Origin: an uncultured Bacteroidales bacterium | GTDB lineage: Bacteria > Bacteroidota > Bacteroidia > Bacteroidales > JAUNSR01 | Direction of reading: 5' to 3' | Length of the DNA: 9,442 nucleotides | Assembly: GCA_947074165.1 (NCBI GenBank) | Contig: CAMTOT010000102.1 | Span: 1-9,442, forward strand | Part shown: positions 1-7,276 of the stretch, piece by piece | How positions within the stretch are numbered: position 1 is the first letter of the stretch | Layout: the number at the start of each line of letters is the position of its first letter | Notes under the pieces: generated by a model | What the model was told of the DNA's origin: nothing | The model's database searches: none | What the model saw: only the letters and a program-made list of their open reading frames with translations | Position numbers and translations under genes: made by a program

Positions 1-60
1 AGACCGATAACCGTCTGGTGTAGCGTTACGTGGCTCAATACCGATCCTAGCGTATGACAT
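1..60 (-). CDS. Possible N-terminal fragment of a leftward gene, runs off the left edge
   Basis: Reading leftward from an ATG at 60-58, a frame stays open to the window edge and starts MSYARIGIEPRNA. An in-frame TGA at 84-82 limits the start to between 81 and 60. The composition (mixed Arg, Gly, Pro and Asp, with no excess of Trp or Cys) looks more like real protein than the competing rightward frame 1, which ends at a TGA at 55-57. If real, the gene is divergent from the nuclease with about 51 bp between the start codons. I do not recognise the product, and twenty codons are too few to assign a family. The call rests only on reading-frame quality. Confidence 0.35.
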   Translation of the reverse strand, partial: MSYARIGIEPRNATPDGYRS

Positions 61-111
61 CCGTACATATTCTGTAGGAATTCATCATCAAAAAGCATTA
101 CAATAAATAAT

Positions 112-1161
112 ATGGCAAAGAAAAAGAATAGCTCACCGAAGAGTAGTTCAAATGGAAAATCATCATCAGGTTCAAAAACTACAGTAAACATAATACTATT
201 GGTATTGGTGGTAGTCTTTGGTTTTTTCCTCATAAAACAGGAATACCCCGAGCTATTTGAGAAGAAACAGACACCTATAGAGATGCCAAAACCAGCTACT
301 CAAAGCAAAAAGAAGAAGGTGGTTGAAACAGCAAAAGAGAAAACAGAAAAGACGAAATTAGAAAAAGACAAGGCTGAAAGTACAGTTAAAGGCAAATCTG
401 AAGATATAAAGATAAAACTTGATGAAAAATCAATAGCCAAACAAAGCAACGGAATCGAATTTGACATAAAGAACCTTGTCAATATAGAAATACCGCTGCT
501 TAAAAACAGCCAGCCATCGCAAATACTTAAGCATAAAGGATATACTGCTTCATATAACAAAGACTGGAAAATCTCAAATTGGGTAGCCTATGAATTAACA
601 GCCGCGGAAACATACGGCGACGTGAAAAGGACAAATAAATTTGTAATTGATCCTACGGTAGCAAAAGGCACTTCAGCGACAAATGATGATTACGCTCGCT
701 CAGGGTATGATCGTGGACACATGGCTCCTGCAGCTGATATGACATGGGATAAGGACGCTATGAAAGAGTCGTTTTATTTCTCTAACATGACTCCTCAGGC
801 ACCATCACTAAACAGGGGCATATGGAAGAATCTTGAAGACAAATCGCGTGAATGGGCCCGTCGTGATAGCGCAATATGTATAATTACGGGACCAATAGTA
901 AGAAAAAACAGCGAAAAAATAGGCAAAAGAAATGTGGTGGTACCATCTCATTTTTTTAAAGTTATTTTTAGCCCTTACAGTAAAAATCCTCAGGCTATAG
1001 GATTTATATTTAAGAATGAGGGGTCATTAAAAACTCTGTCCGAGTTCGCAGTTAGCGTCGACAGCATAGAAAAGGTGACAGGAATAGATTTTCTTCATAT
1101 TTTACCAGATACGATGGAGGATCGGGTGGAGAGATCTTATAATCTAAAATATTGGTTTTAA
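112..1161 (+). CDS. Membrane-anchored DNA/RNA non-specific endonuclease (NUC1/DRGH family)
   Basis: This 349-residue protein should hydrolyse DNA and RNA with a single bound divalent metal, as Serratia nuclease and EndoG do (PF01223, beta-beta-alpha-metal fold). Residues 1-22 are Lys/Ser-rich. Residues 24-41 form one hydrophobic segment, and residues 50-105 a Lys/Glu-rich linker. The nuclease domain follows from about 120 to the end. The DRGH motif is at 200-203, with His203 as the expected general base. SNMTPQ (Asn225), LNRGIW (Asn234, the metal ligand) and Glu242 keep exactly the spacing of Serratia Asn110, Asn119 and Glu127. All catalytic positions seem intact, so an active enzyme is likely. 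The basic N-terminus followed by one helix predicts an anchor with the catalytic domain outside the cytoplasm, where it could degrade nucleic acid for nutrition or defence. The ATG follows an A/T-rich leader with no clear Shine-Dalgarno site. The gene is convergent with the efflux genes and looks functionally unrelated to them. Confidence 0.93.
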   Translation: MAKKKNSSPKSSSNGKSSSGSKTTVNIILLVLVVVFGFFLIKQEYPELFEKKQTPIEMPKPATQSKKKKVVETAKEKTEKTKLEKDKAESTVKGKSEDIKIKLDEKSIAKQSNGIEFDIKNLVNIEIPLLKNSQPSQILKHKGYTASYNKDWKISNWVAYELTAAETYGDVKRTNKFVIDPTVAKGTSATNDDYARSGYDRGHMAPAADMTWDKDAMKESFYFSNMTPQAPSLNRGIWKNLEDKSREWARRDSAICIITGPIVRKNSEKIGKRNVVVPSHFFKVIFSPYSKNPQAIGFIFKNEGSLKTLSEFAVSVDSIEKVTGIDFLHILPDTMEDRVERSYNLKYWF

Positions 1162-1172
1162 CGAAATAAATA

Positions 1173-1225
1173 AGCTTCCCTTTTTCAATACACAGGTTAT
1201 ATCTGAATATTGAAAAAGGGAAGCT
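1173..1225. terminator. Bidirectional hairpin terminator between convergent genes
   Basis: The arm at 1173-1190 is perfectly complementary to the arm at 1208-1225, giving 18 bp with a 17-base loop. The arms carry A and T tracts (ctttttc / gaaaaag). The hairpin lies 11 bp after the nuclease stop and 24 bp past the end of the membrane fusion protein gene, so it can end transcription from both sides. A T-rich stretch (atctatttt) follows it in the rightward direction and an A/T-rich stretch in the leftward direction. It accounts for most of the 88-bp intergenic gap. Confidence 0.85.
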
Positions 1226-1249
1226 ATCTATTTTATGATTTATTGTATT

Positions 1250-2143
1250 CTATTTATTAAATACAAAAAACGCATCTACTACCATTCCTGGTAAAAGCAT
1301 ATTATCAATGTTATCTATATCGGCTTCTATAATCTCCGAACGAAGTCGTTTATCGAGTGCTCCGGATTTGCGGGTTATGTTAGCCTGCTGTTTGCCCGAG
1401 CCTACATTAAAGCTGACAGTGTCTCCTATCGCTATATGCGGTGCATATTTTTCGGTTACAGACATCCTTATTCTTAATTTTTTATTATCCAGCAGGACCA
1501 ATAATGGTTTTGTCTGATTTCCTGAATTCGGACCTACCAAACTTCCTATTTCAATATTTCTTTCTGATATTATACCAGAGAACGGGGCTTTTATAGTAAG
1601 ATAGTCCGAAATGGATTTAAGGTGCTCATAGTCAGAGATGGCTGCGTCAAGCGCGGCTTTATCACTCTGCATCTTTGTAGCAACCTCCTCAAGCGCAAAT
1701 TCAGATATAGCGCCTTCGGTTTTTGAGGCACGTGAGACTCTGTTATAATTGGATTGTGACAACTTGAAATGTGACTCCAACAATAATATCTTAGATTTTA
1801 ATGATGACATCTGCGCTATGATCTCAGGCGATTCTAATTCAATTAATACATCACCTTTATTTACATGCGAACCAATATCAAAATTAAATGATTTTATATA
1901 CGATAAAACCTTGGCGTAGATTTCAGTATGTTTATCAGACACAATTTCTGCCGGTATTTTATATGTTATATAATCTGTTGATGTATTACCATGTCCGGAT
2001 ATCATCTTTTCCGGTTCTTTTTGCATTGACTGCTCTTCTTTAGTTATATCTCGTTCTTTAGCGTCGTTTACAAAAAAGAATAACGCAATCAGTATTAAAG
2101 AGAATGTTATTGCAATAACTATATATTTAAAATATTTTTCCAT
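1250..2143 (-). CDS. RND efflux periplasmic adaptor (membrane fusion protein), short form
   Basis: This adaptor should link the inner-membrane RND permease to the TolC-like channel. It has 297 residues. There is one N-terminal hydrophobic helix at 7-25, with no lipobox cysteine, then a polar linker holding Met40, Met47 and His51. The first half of the lipoyl/barrel-sandwich domain is at about 74-105 (IGSHVNKGDVLIELESPEI). An alpha-hairpin follows at about 107-178, and the second lipoyl half at 180-205 (IKAPFSGIISERNIEIGSLV). A beta-barrel domain runs from about 215 to the end (LLPGMVVDAFF). Most family members have 350-400 residues; this one stops about where the beta-barrel ends and seems to lack the C-terminal membrane-proximal domain. 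The stop is a clean TAG with no sign of a frameshift. It is the last gene of the pump operon, 12 bp after the permease. Copper or silver as substrate is only inferred from context. Confidence 0.9.
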   Translation of the reverse strand: MEKYFKYIVIAITFSLILIALFFFVNDAKERDITKEEQSMQKEPEKMISGHGNTSTDYITYKIPAEIVSDKHTEIYAKVLSYIKSFNFDIGSHVNKGDVLIELESPEIIAQMSSLKSKILLLESHFKLSQSNYNRVSRASKTEGAISEFALEEVATKMQSDKAALDAAISDYEHLKSISDYLTIKAPFSGIISERNIEIGSLVGPNSGNQTKPLLVLLDNKKLRIRMSVTEKYAPHIAIGDTVSFNVGSGKQQANITRKSGALDKRLRSEIIEADIDNIDNMLLPGMVVDAFFVFNK

Positions 2144-2155
2144 TTGAACTATTTT

Positions 2156-5100
2156 TTATTGTTGATAGAATTCACTGTTTACATCCTCCGGATCCAAAGA
2201 AACAGAAGATAACGAGCTATTAGACTGTACTAATGAAAATATCTGCGGGATGATTATTAAAACAATTAATGTAGACATAATAATACCACCTATCACTGCT
2301 CTACCCAAAGGCGCGGTTTGGGCTCCACCCTCACCAAAACCTATTGCCATAGGCAACATCCCGACTATAGTAGCGATACTTGTCATCAGAATAGGACGCA
2401 AACGAAGTTTCAGAGCCATTAGTGCGGCCTGCACACTGTCTCCTTTCTCTTTTCTTATATTTTCTGCGGCTGTAACGAAAAGCAATGCGTTTGAAATTGA
2501 TATTCCGACAGACATTATTATGCCCATATACGACTGCATGTTAAGTGTAGAGTTTGTAAACAGCAACATTATAATTGCACCGCATATAACAGCCGGTACA
2601 CTTGCAAGCACAACAGAGGCAACTTTAAACGATTGAAAGTTGGCAGTCAAAAGAAGAAATATAACTATAATGGCTATTATTATACCATCTCTCAGACTTC
2701 GTTGAGTTTCTTCTAAAACAGGAGCCAAACCGACTATCTCGACATTTAGGCCTTTGGGCATCTCGCCTAAGGACTCTATCGCTTTTCTTACATCTTTTAT
2801 CGCGTAGCCAAGATCTTTATTATGGATATTTGCAATTACAGTTGTATAAGATAGTGAACCCTGATTATAAGTTTCGCCATAAGCTTTACCAGGCGTGACC
2901 GTTGCTACATCTGCAAGTATCAGGTTATCTTTAGTTTTGGATATCGGAAGACTCTCAAGCTCTTCGACAGACGACATATCAGACTGGGCTACCTGCACCT
3001 GTACATTATATGCCATATTCATCATACCCCCTATCCAGAAGTTTTTGTTTGTAAACCTGGAGGAAGATGTAGCCGGAATAAGAGAATGAGTGACATCAGC
3101 CATATCAAGACCAAGTTGGGCGGCTTTAACTCTATTTACATCAATATTTAAAGTAGGATATTCGGTTGACTGCGGCATCTTCACATCTCTCATATAGGAA
3201 ATTTTTTTCAATTCTGCCATCAATCGTTTTGCATACATCTCGTTACGCCCTTTCATCATACCAGAGAAACGAACTTCAACAGGTGTATTAGCACCCTGGC
3301 TAAGAACCTTTTCAGAAAGCTCCATTGGTTCAAATGTTATGTCTACATCTTGAATTTTTTTGTTTACATTAGCTCTTATATCATCTTTGAGCTGCTCCAT
3401 ATCACCATTCCATCCCTGTAAAGCCACCTGTATTGTAGCTTCATGCGGACCGGCATTATATAAATACACCGGGCTTACGGCAAATGTAGACGAATGTTGC
3501 CCTACAAAAGATGACGTGATACGAATGTGTTCTTTACCTACCATGTCATCTAAAAGTTCTATAAACTCAAGAACCTTGTTTTCGGTATATTCAATACGGC
3601 TGCCTTGCGGAGCAATCAGTCTAACCTGGAATTGACTGGAATTGCCTTTTGGCAATACATCTTTTCCTATTATATTCATCAATAAAAGGACTATCGCTAT
3701 TGAGCTAAATATATATACATATGAATATCTTTTTTTATGTTGCATAGCTTTCGATACAACATTATTTATACATTTTGTAAACTTACTATCTTGTTGCACA
3801 TCATCTTCTTTTATTGGTTTTGGTATTATAAACCATGAAGACAATACCGGAACAAGAGTTTGAGAGAGTATAAACGCTGTAATCATAGCAAAGCAGATAG
3901 CCAGGGCAAGGGGTTTAAACATAGCTCCCGGAATGCCGTCCATAAGCAGAGCCGGCACAAAAGCCGCGATTATACACAAAAGAATAAGAAGCTTTGGAAA
4001 AGCAATCTCAAGACAAGCGTCAAGTATGGCTCGTGATTTGTTTTTCCCCATCTCAAGATGACGGTGAATATTTTCTATCGTCACCGTACTCTCATCTACA
4101 AGGATACCTACAGCCAGAGCAAGTCCGGAAAGAGACATTATATTTATTGTATATCCAAATATTTTTAGAAACATTACACTCGATATGAGCGATATAGGTA
4201 TTGTTATAATCACGATCAGCGCAGAGCGTTTATCACGTAAAAACAATAATACCATTAATGCTGTAAGGATTGCCCCAATAATAGCTTCAAGGAGAAGATT
4301 TTTAACAGCGCTGATTACATAAACAGATTGATCAAACTCAAAAGACACAATTACATCATCAGGCATATTATTCTGTATGACAGGTAGCTGCGCTTTAAGA
4401 TTATTTACAACATCCCATGTTGACGCATTGCCGGATTTTGCGACGTTTATATATACGGATCTTTTTCCATTAACTAATGCATATCCGGTCGCAACATCAG
4501 CACCGTCTTTCACTTGAGCAACATCTCGCAAAAAGAGAGTCTTAACCTCACCTTTAAGCAAAGGTATTTCCTCAAAATCAGCAATTGTCTTTATATTATT
4601 ATTTGTCGGCGTTATGTAATTCTTGTTTCCGCTATATAAATTGCCTGATGGCGCAGTAATATTATTCCTGCTGATTGCCTCAACTATATCTTCAGGAGAT
4701 AAGTTGTATGTGCGCAAAGAGGCTGGATCGACGTTAATCTCTATCGTACGCGGACTACCTCCAAACGGGGGCGCAGTAGTAATACCCGGTACTGAGATAA
4801 GAAACGGTCGTGCGGTAAAGTTTGCAATATCCTGCAACTGATCATTTGTTTTTGTATCGCTTCGGAATACGACCTGACCAACAGGCTGAGAGGAAGCGTC
4901 AAAACGTATTATAAAAGGATCTGGCGTGCCGGGGGGCAGAAAAATCTGAGATCTGTTTGATAATGCGCTAAGCTCGGCTATGGCCTGCCCCATATCTGTA
5001 TCAGGATAAAATGTCACCTTCATAAGAGTGAGACCCTGAGTATTCTTCGTCTCTATATTTTTAATACCATTTGTGAATAGCATCATATTGGTATACATCT

Positions 5101-5293
5101 TTGTAAAATATCCCTCCATCTGCTCCGGAGTATATCCATTAAAAGAATGTGCAACATAAACAACCGGCAAATTCATTTCCGGCAATATATCTATACGTAT
5201 ATCCTGTATTGTTTTTAAGCCAAAGAAAAGTAATCCTAATACCATCACAATTGTTGATATTGGTTTTCGTAAGGCTGTTCTTATCATATTCAT
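2156..5293 (-). CDS. RND-family efflux permease (AcrB/HAE-like, atypical proton relay)
   Basis: This is the inner-membrane proton-driven pump of a tripartite efflux system. From the preferred ATG at 5293 it has 1045 residues, the normal RND length. The layout is TM1 at about 11-29, a large periplasmic loop, TM2-6 at about 330-490, a second periplasmic loop from about 545, and TM8-12 at about 868-1022. The TM4 motif reads GILVDESTVTIEN, with Asp400 and Glu401 at the AcrB Asp407/Asp408 positions. TM10 has SVGISISNALLF, with Ser934 where AcrB has Lys940. A frame upstream to an ATG at 5344 adds 17 residues but overlaps the TolC gene; the start at 5293 is 4 bp after the TolC stop and places the N-terminus just before TM1, as is usual. 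The 12-bp gap to the adaptor gene supports one operon. The substrate is uncertain: the sequence resembles drug-type (HAE) pumps more than CusA, yet its neighbours handle copper. Confidence 0.93.
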   Translation of the reverse strand: MNMIRTALRKPISTIVMVLGLLFFGLKTIQDIRIDILPEMNLPVVYVAHSFNGYTPEQMEGYFTKMYTNMMLFTNGIKNIETKNTQGLTLMKVTFYPDTDMGQAIAELSALSNRSQIFLPPGTPDPFIIRFDASSQPVGQVVFRSDTKTNDQLQDIANFTARPFLISVPGITTAPPFGGSPRTIEINVDPASLRTYNLSPEDIVEAISRNNITAPSGNLYSGNKNYITPTNNNIKTIADFEEIPLLKGEVKTLFLRDVAQVKDGADVATGYALVNGKRSVYINVAKSGNASTWDVVNNLKAQLPVIQNNMPDDVIVSFEFDQSVYVISAVKNLLLEAIIGAILTALMVLLFLRDKRSALIVIITIPISLISSVMFLKIFGYTINIMSLSGLALAVGILVDESTVTIENIHRHLEMGKNKSRAILDACLEIAFPKLLILLCIIAAFVPALLMDGIPGAMFKPLALAICFAMITAFILSQTLVPVLSSWFIIPKPIKEDDVQQDSKFTKCINNVVSKAMQHKKRYSYVYIFSSIAIVLLLMNIIGKDVLPKGNSSQFQVRLIAPQGSRIEYTENKVLEFIELLDDMVGKEHIRITSSFVGQHSSTFAVSPVYLYNAGPHEATIQVALQGWNGDMEQLKDDIRANVNKKIQDVDITFEPMELSEKVLSQGANTPVEVRFSGMMKGRNEMYAKRLMAELKKISYMRDVKMPQSTEYPTLNIDVNRVKAAQLGLDMADVTHSLIPATSSSRFTNKNFWIGGMMNMAYNVQVQVAQSDMSSVEELESLPISKTKDNLILADVATVTPGKAYGETYNQGSLSYTTVIANIHNKDLGYAIKDVRKAIESLGEMPKGLNVEIVGLAPVLEETQRSLRDGIIIAIIVIFLLLTANFQSFKVASVVLASVPAVICGAIIMLLFTNSTLNMQSYMGIIMSVGISISNALLFVTAAENIRKEKGDSVQAALMALKLRLRPILMTSIATIVGMLPMAIGFGEGGAQTAPLGRAVIGGIIMSTLIVLIIIPQIFSLVQSNSSLSSVSLDPEDVNSEFYQQ

Positions 5294-5297
5294 AGAA

Positions 5298-6701
5298 CTA
5301 TCGGATTTGATTAATAAACTCTTCAATATTTCCGTTACCGGCAATCTTCAATAAATAAGCTTGCCATACGTTTATGTGTATTACAGCCTTTTCAGATTCT
5401 GCACGCGACAGATTGTACAAAGACTGTATAACGTCGTCTACATTAGACAATCCGTTGTTATACAAAGCCTGATATTGCGCATAAGATGTTGAGGCAGCTG
5501 ATGTTTGGTGTAATACTTCTCTATATTGACTGCGTGTAAATTCAATCTTCTGGTCAGACTGACGAATTGACTCTTCAAGATCTCGTTTTGTAAGCTCTCG
5601 ATCCCAGTTTAATGAGTTTGTGATATGGCGCTGAGCTAAACTTTTATATCTGTTTTTTGCAAATGATGTAATATTCCAGCTCAAATTCACCCCCAGCAGA
5701 TAGTTTACCCTATCAATGCCGACAGCGTCAAAGTATGATTTTGTCAGATTTGATTTATCGCTTGCATAGTTATATCCAAAACCGGAGTCTCTTCCGGTTA
5801 TAGCTCCAACAAGATTAATTTTTGGTAAGGACTCAGATGCAAATATCTTGGATTGGAGCTTGCTATTATAGACCGATAGGTCTTTCACCAACAGTACCGG
5901 ATGATTAGTTAGAGGTTGATTACTAATTAAATCCTCCGGTAATTTTAAGAGAATAGATTCATCAAGAGTTATATTCTCATATTCTGTGCCTAAGAGCATT
6001 ATTAATTCTTTCAACAGCATTGACTCCTTGTCTTGTGCTCTATATAAAGATATTTTAGATGCGGCAAGCTCTGCCTCAGATGTAGACAATTCAACCAAAG
6101 GTCTTATGCCGCTATCTGTAAGCGACCTTACCGTAGCAACAAAAACCAGTGCTCGTTCAATATTATTTCGTTGAACCTTTATAATTTCCCTTATTGCAGC
6201 AAGGTTTAAATATGCAGAGGCTATTTTAATCTGGTGTTGGAATATCTCTTGCTTTAATTCTGCCTCAGCCAGTTGAAGCTTGTTTTTATGTAAGCTTACC
6301 GTATTCTTTGTAGCTCCAAATGAAAAAATATTCCAATTAAAATTTGTAAGATAGAGAGAACTAAACGCAGCATCCCAATTTTGAGACGAATTGGGTGCGC
6401 CCATAGAAGATATGCCCTCTCCAAAATTATATTGAGCACCGTGTAATGTATTTGCGGTGCCATAGAATTGCTGTGTTGACACTGTCATTTCAGGCAAATA
6501 AAGCATCCTACTGCTTTTATAAAGATCATTTGCCGCATTCCTTAGTGATCGTTTGGATTTTATTATCTCGTAGTTGTCTATTCCGATCTCCATTGCCTCT
6601 GTTAAAGACAAAGGTACTTGCGCCGATATCTTTCCGAGTGATAACATCAGTGCAAACAGAATAACAAATCTCCAATAAGACAGCTTATTAATATTCATCA
6701 T
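5298..6701 (-). CDS. TolC-like outer membrane efflux channel (OEP family)
   Basis: This 467-residue protein should form the trimeric outer-membrane channel of the pump. It starts MMNINKL, followed by a hydrophobic signal peptide to about residue 27 with a likely signal peptidase I site ISA|QV. There is no lipobox cysteine, so it is not a NodT-type lipoprotein. Two outer membrane efflux (OEP, PF02321) repeats are expected at about 33-230 and 255-455. Both contain long amphipathic, Ala/Leu/Glu-rich helices, such as the AELKQEIFQHQIKIASAYLN stretch and its counterpart near 385-450. The stop (TAG, 5300-5298) lies 4 bp before the permease start, which indicates translational coupling. It is the first gene of the pump block, giving the order channel-permease-adaptor. 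The 137 bp upstream probably carry a promoter or control site. Confidence 0.92.
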   Translation of the reverse strand: MMNINKLSYWRFVILFALMLSLGKISAQVPLSLTEAMEIGIDNYEIIKSKRSLRNAANDLYKSSRMLYLPEMTVSTQQFYGTANTLHGAQYNFGEGISSMGAPNSSQNWDAAFSSLYLTNFNWNIFSFGATKNTVSLHKNKLQLAEAELKQEIFQHQIKIASAYLNLAAIREIIKVQRNNIERALVFVATVRSLTDSGIRPLVELSTSEAELAASKISLYRAQDKESMLLKELIMLLGTEYENITLDESILLKLPEDLISNQPLTNHPVLLVKDLSVYNSKLQSKIFASESLPKINLVGAITGRDSGFGYNYASDKSNLTKSYFDAVGIDRVNYLLGVNLSWNITSFAKNRYKSLAQRHITNSLNWDRELTKRDLEESIRQSDQKIEFTRSQYREVLHQTSAASTSYAQYQALYNNGLSNVDDVIQSLYNLSRAESEKAVIHINVWQAYLLKIAGNGNIEEFINQIR

Positions 6702-6734
6702 GTATATCTGTATTTTATTTTCAAAAAAATTTAT

Positions 6735-6754
6735 ATATCATACGTATATGATAT
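6735..6754. promoter_or_regulatory. Inverted repeat upstream of the pump genes, candidate operator
   Basis: The arms atatcata and tatgatat (8 bp each) flank the spacer cgta, about 33 bp upstream of the TolC start. The surroundings are very A/T-rich. The position and symmetry fit a dimeric regulator site or a promoter-proximal element. I saw no convincing Bacteroides promoter (TTTG with TAnnTTTG) beside it. A/T-rich sequence gives such repeats by chance fairly often, so this is tentative. Confidence 0.35.
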
Positions 6755-6805
6755 TAGAGGTTATGACCAACTTATTTTGAACAGCCGGCATAACATAAAT
6801 TGAAT

Positions 6806-6827
6806 CAGCGCTTGTATTACAAGACTG
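6806..6827. repeat. Imperfect palindrome in the gap between the cysteine-rich gene and tolC
   Basis: The core cttgta-t-tacaag (6811-6823) is a perfect 6-bp inverted repeat around one base. Outer cag/ctg triplets extend it with a one-base asymmetry. In the leftward direction no T tract follows, so it does not look like an intrinsic terminator. It could be a regulator-binding site for the pump operon or a weak mRNA hairpin. The rest of the 137-bp gap (6702-6838) shows only A/T-rich sequence and the repeat at 6735-6754. Confidence 0.3.
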
Positions 6828-6838
6828 TGTTTTGAAAA

Positions 6839-7267
6839 TTAAATAAGAAAAGTACAGTTATGAATGAGTATATCACGACCTGTGATCTGACATAGTTTAT
6901 ATGGCGGTGAAGTGCCATAAAACAGATATGAATATGCGTGATAAGGGATTAATGAAGAATCTTCTATAAACAGCGGATCAAACTTAAAAAATGATGTATT
7001 ACTAATAAACAAATCATGTTGCGTAAATATATCTGTTGAAATATCAATAGCGATAAGTTTACGGTTAGCACATTTATCATTGCTTTTTAAATCTTTTCCT
7101 TTACAGTTTGAATCAAGATATTCTATACAACCATTTTGTATAGAGTCGGGATTTTTATTAATATATGTTGTAATGAATTTCTCGCCACAAAAGTGTAAAA
7201 CAAGCCTTGGTTGTACTGATGATATCAGCACAACCAGGATAATTATTATGTTTACACATTTATTCAT
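6839..7267 (-). CDS. Exported cysteine-rich small protein, resembles the HYC_CC_PP family
   Basis: This 142-residue protein has an N-terminal hydrophobic segment (residues 5-18, a signal peptide or anchor) and should face the periplasm. Just after it comes LHFCGEK (His25, Cys27), then Cys47, Cys55 and Cys66 in a polar loop, a Pro-Pro pair at 121-122, Cys126, and Cys138 near the end (HNCTFLI). The arrangement of an HYC-like motif, a central cysteine cluster, a PP motif and a hydrophobic C-terminus matches what I recall of the Bacteroidota HYC_CC_PP family, whose function is unknown. Here HYC is HFC and no adjacent CC pair is present, so membership is probable but not certain. It starts 9 bp after the HMA-AraC gene and sits between copper genes and a pump, so a role in periplasmic metal binding is reasonable but inferred. 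It contains no enzyme motif that I can see. Confidence 0.75.
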   Translation of the reverse strand: MNKCVNIIIILVVLISSVQPRLVLHFCGEKFITTYINKNPDSIQNGCIEYLDSNCKGKDLKSNDKCANRKLIAIDISTDIFTQHDLFISNTSFFKFDPLFIEDSSLIPYHAYSYLFYGTSPPYKLCQITGRDILIHNCTFLI

Positions 7268-7276
7268 TCGTTATTT

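Noticed and set aside
15..23. ctggtgtag occurs at 15-23 and again at the extreme right end (9434-9442), suggesting a terminal direct repeat or circular contig
   Set aside because: The right copy falls inside the synthetic index/adapter sequence, so the 9-base match is coincidence.
1..57. Rightward frame 1 ending at a TGA at 55-57 as the tail of an upstream gene
   Set aside because: Its short translation is rich in Trp and Cys and less protein-like than the leftward frame; it cannot be excluded but has no support.
2250..4841. Several plus-strand open frames of 64-128 codons opposite the RND permease
   Set aside because: They are antisense shadows of a strongly conserved gene, have odd composition and match no known fold.
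5294..5344. Longer permease start at 5344 adding 17 residues
   Set aside because: It would overlap the TolC coding region by 47 bp and put a polar extension before TM1. The ATG at 5293, 4 bp after the TolC stop, gives the usual RND N-terminus.
6806..6827. Palindrome considered as a terminator for the copA-regulator block
   Set aside because: The core stem is only 6 bp with a 1-base centre, and no T tract follows in the direction of transcription.
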